From Paraglomus occultum (taxonomy: Eukaryota; Glomeromycota; Glomeromycetes; Paraglomerales; Paraglomeraceae), in contig CAJVPJ010000559.1 in the NCBI GenBank assembly GCA_910592205.1, positions 1 to 21,896 of the forward strand: DNA of 21,896 bases. Reading direction: 5' to 3'. The notes under the pieces are model-generated. The model was given only the letters and a program-made list of their open reading frames with translations. It had not been told where the DNA came from and did no database searches. Shown piece by piece: positions 18,040-21,896 of this stretch; positions within the stretch are counted from its first letter, which is position 1, and each line of letters opens with the position of its first letter. Both the position numbers and the translations under genes were made by a program.

Positions 18040-19106
18040 GGTAATACTACTTTTACGACTAATTTAACCTAAGGACATTCAATCAGTTGTCGTTGCATGT
18101 GAGTAATATGCACTTATCTGCTGCAGTTGGTTGTTCGGTTAATTTTATTGGGTACTTTCCGTATAGCTAATTTAATTTTCGCGCCAACCACATAATTGAT
18201 GCTATTCAACTTATTCTAGAATGTACTTTGCCTTCAAGTCTACAATTGTGTAATATTTGCCAATAAAGGTTCTGTACAAACTAGTCTTCAATGCATTGTT
18301 CTTTTGCAAAAATCTCCGTTTCATGAGAATATTTTGACGCTGGGGAAACAGAAAAGAACAACAACGGCCTGAAATAACCTCACGTGCCAACTGGTCTGAA
18401 ATCAAATGTCTTCCTTGAATGCAATTCCCAGTAGATACTTAATCGCCTGTAATCGCTGGTGTAACCACTCACCAAGCTTTCTTTTCTTGACTTCTGCCAA
18501 GTAGAGCGACTACGTTATACTAAGTAAACACGTTTGTTGTTTCGAAGAGACCCAGTAATCACAGTTATAGAAGTTTTCACCTGTTTTCGCAAAAAAGTTG
18601 TGCAAAATTTTGTGTGACTGCAGAATTTTGAAAACTCGGGTTTGTTATCATACTAATACAGGGTTAATATAGAATTATCTCTATATTATATATAATAAAA
18701 ATATTGGGCTTTGATTCAGTGTTTCGACTATCGCTCAGAGGACAATTTCGAAGTATTGCCCTGTTTATTAAAGGAAAGTTCCCCTTCGATTCTATAGAAT
18801 AGTATAGTTATTATTCGTAGATTCCCTTACTTGGATACGAACGTTGGATTACGTTACGTATATGGATTAGGAAGCGCGCATAATTAATTAATGAGAAACG
18901 TCACTGTAGCTTAGCATTCAGTCTTAGTTGACACTGTCGGGGCAGCGGTAGCTGAGCTAATTGAGTCAGATCCCCCTGTCGGCCGAACCGCCTACAGTTC
19001 GCTCTCCCACAAATCTCCCTAATTAAATACGCCGACCGTAACATGATGGGTTAGGGTTGGTTAGAGGAATACATTATCCATTGTTACAATAGGTTTTGTT
19101 AGTATT
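18040..19106. other. intergenic region downstream of eIF2B epsilon, no confident gene
   Basis: AATAAA at about 18262-18267 on the plus strand could serve eIF2B epsilon polyadenylation. On the minus strand at about 18510-18408 a short frame reads SLYLAEVKKRKLGEWLHQRL and ends KYLLGIAFKEDI at a TGA; it looks coding but is only about 35 codons with no clear upstream exon. The minus frame 18405-18211 has no motif. An AT-rich tract lies at 18670-18705. GGGTTAGGGTTGGTTAG at about 19048 is a short telomere-like stretch. Confidence 0.4.
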
Positions 19107-20086
19107 TTATGAAAGATAGTAGATTGTATCATCATCACTGCCATTTTTCCTATCACTAGATGCTCTACTCATACCTTCGCCACGTATCAGATCTATCTCC
19201 CAGTTGCGGAATGCCGGATCAATGAGAGGACTCCATATGTTGTGTTGGTACCATCCTTCCAACCTTGATGATGGGTTCAGTGTGAAGTTATTATTTTTTT
19301 TCCCAAAGAGTATGTATAGCACGATATGTATGATTAATATAATTCAAGTCAAAATGTTCTTAGTATTAGGCAGGAAGGGTTCAAAAATGATTTTGCGAAA
19401 TTAGTTACTGAATACTTTTTCAGTAGTTCAGTAATTGGTTTAGCGATTTTTGGCACATGCTTCAAGTTGGTAGAAAGTATTTCTTTCCATTCGTCATTTC
19501 TAAATAAAGCCCGTGTTTTCTTATCGACATCGTTAATAATAAAAGAATGCAGACAAGATTCATGTCTTAAGGTGCGCGCATATTCATAAATGACTTTCTC
19601 TACAATACGACCAGGTGATTCCAGTGTCCACATTTGTGTCGGGTCTAGACTCTGATAGAACTGGCAAATCCATTGACTTCTTGTTCATCACCGTTTTCGT
19701 TGTCACCCTGTCGTTTCTGTTTCCATTATCTTCTTCGCTTTCATAATTATTAATGGCTTTTGGTCTCTTTGTTTGAGGAGTTTTCAATTTCATCTAGATT
19801 GCAAGGAAGGTAATGCGCAGAATGCTTTAGTAGGTTATTTTATTCCCGAACAATTGGTTCAATAGTAACCTCACTTTTTTCGTCTTCTTCGGCAGGGCTA
19901 CATCTGCTTCATCTGCTGTCTCTTCTCGATTATCGATATTATCAATAGACACAGTATTACCAGTCGCGAGCACTTGTTGTTGAACCTAATTGAAAATGTT
20001 ATACTCATGCTATTTTTCTACGAAATTTTCAGTTAGAATCGTACCTGATGAAACTCGAACTTGAAACCTGTATCATCGCCCATCAT
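19107..20086 (-). CDS. hypothetical protein of a lineage-expanded fungal family (multi-exon, possibly decaying)
   Basis: Proposed minus-strand exons: 20086-20045 (MMGDDTGFKFEFHQ), 19985-19875 (ending PKKTKK), 19793-19707 (starting MKLKTPQTKRPKAINNYE), and from 19651 (MWTLESPGRIVEKVIYEYA, then HSFIINDVDKKTRALF and EWKEI). The introns are 59, 81 and 55 bp with GT-AG ends and keep phase; the 55-bp one is the least certain. A further segment at about 19240-19107 reads LEGWYQHNIWSPLIDPAF and RGEGMSRASSDRKN. The pairing of MW-L-SG-IVE-VIYEY, HSFII and W--NIW plus RGE-xx-ASS-RKN recalls a large uncharacterised protein family of Mucoromycota genomes (from memory, no search). The normal stretch between WKEI and WYQHN is missing or degraded and the C-terminus stops early, so the copy may be a pseudogene. 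Function unknown; the N-terminus is charged and low-complexity. Confidence 0.5.
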
Positions 20087-20279
20087 AGTCCAATCCTTGA
20101 TACATAAGAATGTAGAATTAGCGGTACTCGCAAGAAAACATTATACAAAAAACATAAATACAAGCAAAGAAAGCGTCGAACTAAAAGTTCATCACTGTAG
20201 ACTAAGAGTCACAGCTTTCCCTAACTTGTAAATCTCTATCTTATTAAGAAAAACCCATACTTTCCAGTTGTCAATGATA

Positions 20280-20710
20280 CTTTGGGCCTTTCTCTTACGC
20301 GTCGGGAGTTCGCCACATTTTTGAGATCTTTGTTTATGCTATCCAGCACCTTTTCCGATCTTGCTGTCCTGATGTAGCACGATAAAACTCTACAAGGTTT
20401 TTGCAAGTCCAGTCCTCAACTGCTCTATTTTGTAAAAATCCATCACGAGTCTATAAAATACCATCGATCACGACATTGTGTGTGTCATCTGCAAACTTCC
20501 AAAGATACAGCATGAGCGGAATAAGGCATTGGGTCAATAATACGGGGAATCATCCGGCAATTTTTATTTCTTTTACTCCTAAAATTTTTCACAATTCATT
20601 TTGACAGAGTTAAAATCCATTAATATTGAAGCGCGTTCGACGATAATCCTCTTTTCTTCTTCGTTCGGATTCTTTTTTACCCAATTCAGAAACACGCGAT
20701 ACCAATTAAC
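20280..20710 (-). CDS. unrecognised exon-like segments, possible upstream gene or 5' exons
   Basis: Several protein-like minus-strand segments occur in order. About 20702-20579 reads NWYRVFLNWVKKNPNEEEKR then IIVERASILMDFNSVKM, ending at a TAG. About 20570-20509 ends IIDPMPYSAHA at donor GTATCT. After a 58-bp intron (20508-20451, ending TTTATAG) comes TRDGFLQNRAVEDWTCKNLV, then EFYRATSGQQ in the same phase. Further on, in shifted frames, come VLDSINKDLKNVANSRRVRE and AQSIIDNWKVW. The last pair loosely resembles the helical end of TFIIS N-terminal (LW) type domains, but this is a weak impression. Frames do not join without at least one shift, so it may be a decaying gene or one with unseen introns. 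It lies upstream of, and on the same strand as, the hypothetical gene ending at 19107. Confidence 0.35.
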
Positions 20711-20719
20711 CACTCATCC

Positions 20720-20925
20720 TTGGCACGCCCATCTGTAAGACTAGGCAGCTACCTAGGAGTGAGCCGAAGAAAACTGAATATTAGTAATCAGAATTTATGA
20801 GGCGATTTAGCACACAGCAACCGCTACAGCCGCCACAAAAGCAAATGTGGCGCGCGACGCGGGCAAAGATACTGCGAACATGTTGCAGTAATGGCAATGG
20901 TGGTGGCGATAAAAAGAATTGTGTA
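20720..20925. other. GC-richer segment beside the pogo-like element, no confident gene
   Basis: Minus-strand sequence near 20880 opens MFAVSLPASRATFAFVAAV, which looks like a signal peptide, but stops after about 24 codons; an intron-like end with branch motif TACTAAT and acceptor TTCAG follows near 20785. A plus frame from 20797 runs into the neighbouring element. Neither is well supported. Confidence 0.3.
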
Positions 20926-21646
20926 CAGTCAACTCTGGCTATACCGGCTTTGCATATACCAGTTTTGCCTCTATACCAGTCCGATTTGGCTGCACCAAAA
21001 AATTTTATATTAATTTTACCCCTTATAACGGCTGAATCTTAATAACTCCGTTTATACCGGCTCCGGCACAAGTTATGCGAAACCATATAGACCAGTCTTT
21101 ATATTATATAAAAGTTTTACTTTATACCGGCAAAGTCAAGTAACTACCTGGTACATGTTAATATTAGTAAATGTAACCATAACTCAACCAATTCTCTTAA
21201 TTATTAGCATGCGATGTAAGAGAACTCCAAAATTCTAATACAGACATGGCGACGTCTCGTCGTATGAAATCATTGAGAAAGAATATTATATAGTCTTATT
21301 GTTTATGAAAACGATGAAATATGCGATCAAGAGAAATTAATTGGTTCTTCAAGGCTATCAGATAGTCCTAATGAGAAAGTAGATATACTGAAGAGCATTT
21401 TACACGGAGAACACATTCTGTCATTCAGACAACTCCAATGTTTTAGAACAAAGTCGTAATGGCAACGTAGAGATAATCTATTACTCATACGACGATTACT
21501 GCGTGATATATAAAAAGAAAGATAAAATCTTATGAAACGAAGATTCGCGATTGCACCATTTTCCTACGCTCTATATACCGGTCTCTCGTTATAATAACGG
21601 CCAAAAATTGCCAAACCACTCGCGCCGGTATAGCCCGAGTTGACTG
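20926..21646. mobile_element. 721-bp non-autonomous pogo/Tigger-like DNA element
   Basis: The left terminal repeat CAGTCAACTCTGGCTATACC and the reverse complement of the right end, CAGTCAACTCGGGCTATACC, match over 23 bp with one difference. TA flanks both sides (20924-20925 and 21647-21648), the target duplication expected of pogo/Tc1-type elements. Subterminal copies of TATACCGG or TATACCAG and TATAACGG recur inside both ends (for example 20939, 21053, 21124, 21576). No intact transposase is present; an internal plus frame near 21308 (QEKLIGSSRLSDSPNEK, then KSILHGEHILSFRQL) may be a remnant of a transposase C-terminus. It must have relied on a transposase supplied elsewhere. Confidence 0.85.
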
Positions 21647-21651
21647 TACAC

Positions 21652-21896
21652 TCCCCTGACAAAAGTCACGAGACTGCTCTAAATACTAGTAAAACATATG
21701 AAAACTCCTTTTTTTCGAAAATCTCTCTTGTCTGCAAACACTATGTAAGTGATAATAGTTTTGAAAATATAAATACCGTAAACTCTCATGAATAAGGGCC
21801 CCCCTTCATCATATTAAGGAACTACCCCAGCAGCCTCAGCAAAATTTTCTCAATTAACCAATGAGCGGTTTGAAAATTTTGTGTAATGTGCAGATC
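21652..21896. other. right flank, nothing recognised
   Basis: AT-rich sequence with a short G/C run (AAGGGCCCCCCTTC) near 21796. No coding signal or repeat with a partner in this window was seen. Confidence 0.5.

Noticed and set aside
18930-19020. GC-richer patch that looked like a possible tRNA
   Set aside because: No A-box/B-box pair and no cloverleaf could be drawn.
19046-19066. Telomere-like GGGTTAGGGTTGGTTAG (and a single GGGTTAGGG inside the 14592-14812 element)
   Set aside because: Fewer than three perfect TTAGGG units; too short to call an interstitial telomere.

Overview
The window is eukaryotic: every recognisable gene is split by short GT-AG introns (mostly 60-115 bp), base composition is AT-rich, genes are monocistronic, and DNA-transposon debris lies between them. 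The gene set (fungal-type RTC5 with a TLDc domain, a GliK/AIG2-type gamma-glutamylcyclotransferase-like protein, a fungal-type mitochondrial carrier, eIF2B epsilon) points to a fungus. A lineage-type hypothetical gene and the load of Tc1/IS630-like remnants suggest an early-diverging fungus such as Mucoromycota/Glomeromycotina. The phylum is inference.

Layout. 1-2110: sparse sequence with a CAA/AAT microsatellite and two decayed Tc1-like transposases. 2260-3280 (minus): three-exon gamma-glutamylcyclotransferase-like gene. 3720-4930: unrecognised exon-like coding signals around a 486-bp foldback element. 5016-7033 (plus): three-exon RTC5. 7374-8535 (minus): three-exon mitochondrial carrier, convergent with RTC5. 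8627-8788 (plus): exon-like fragment. 8790-14810: gene-poor, with a zinc-finger-like relic, a cluster of short repeats, a tandem repeat, a chimeric Tc1/IS630-like relic, further transposase fragments and a 220-bp MITE-like element. 14949-18039 (plus): 14-exon eIF2B epsilon. 19107-20086 (minus): multi-exon hypothetical gene, with more exon-like sequence at 20280-20710. 20926-21646: 721-bp non-autonomous pogo/Tigger-like element with TA target duplication.

The genes do not form a pathway. They are unrelated housekeeping genes (translation initiation, mitochondrial transport, TORC1/V-ATPase-related TLDc protein, glutathione-type metabolism) set among transposon debris. All four recognised gene models close in frame across every splice junction proposed here, which is the main support for them. 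I found no tRNA, rRNA, CRISPR array or coherent novel multi-gene system. The points most worth following are the chimeric transposon relic, the foldback element, the TA-flanked MITE and the unrecognised exon clusters.
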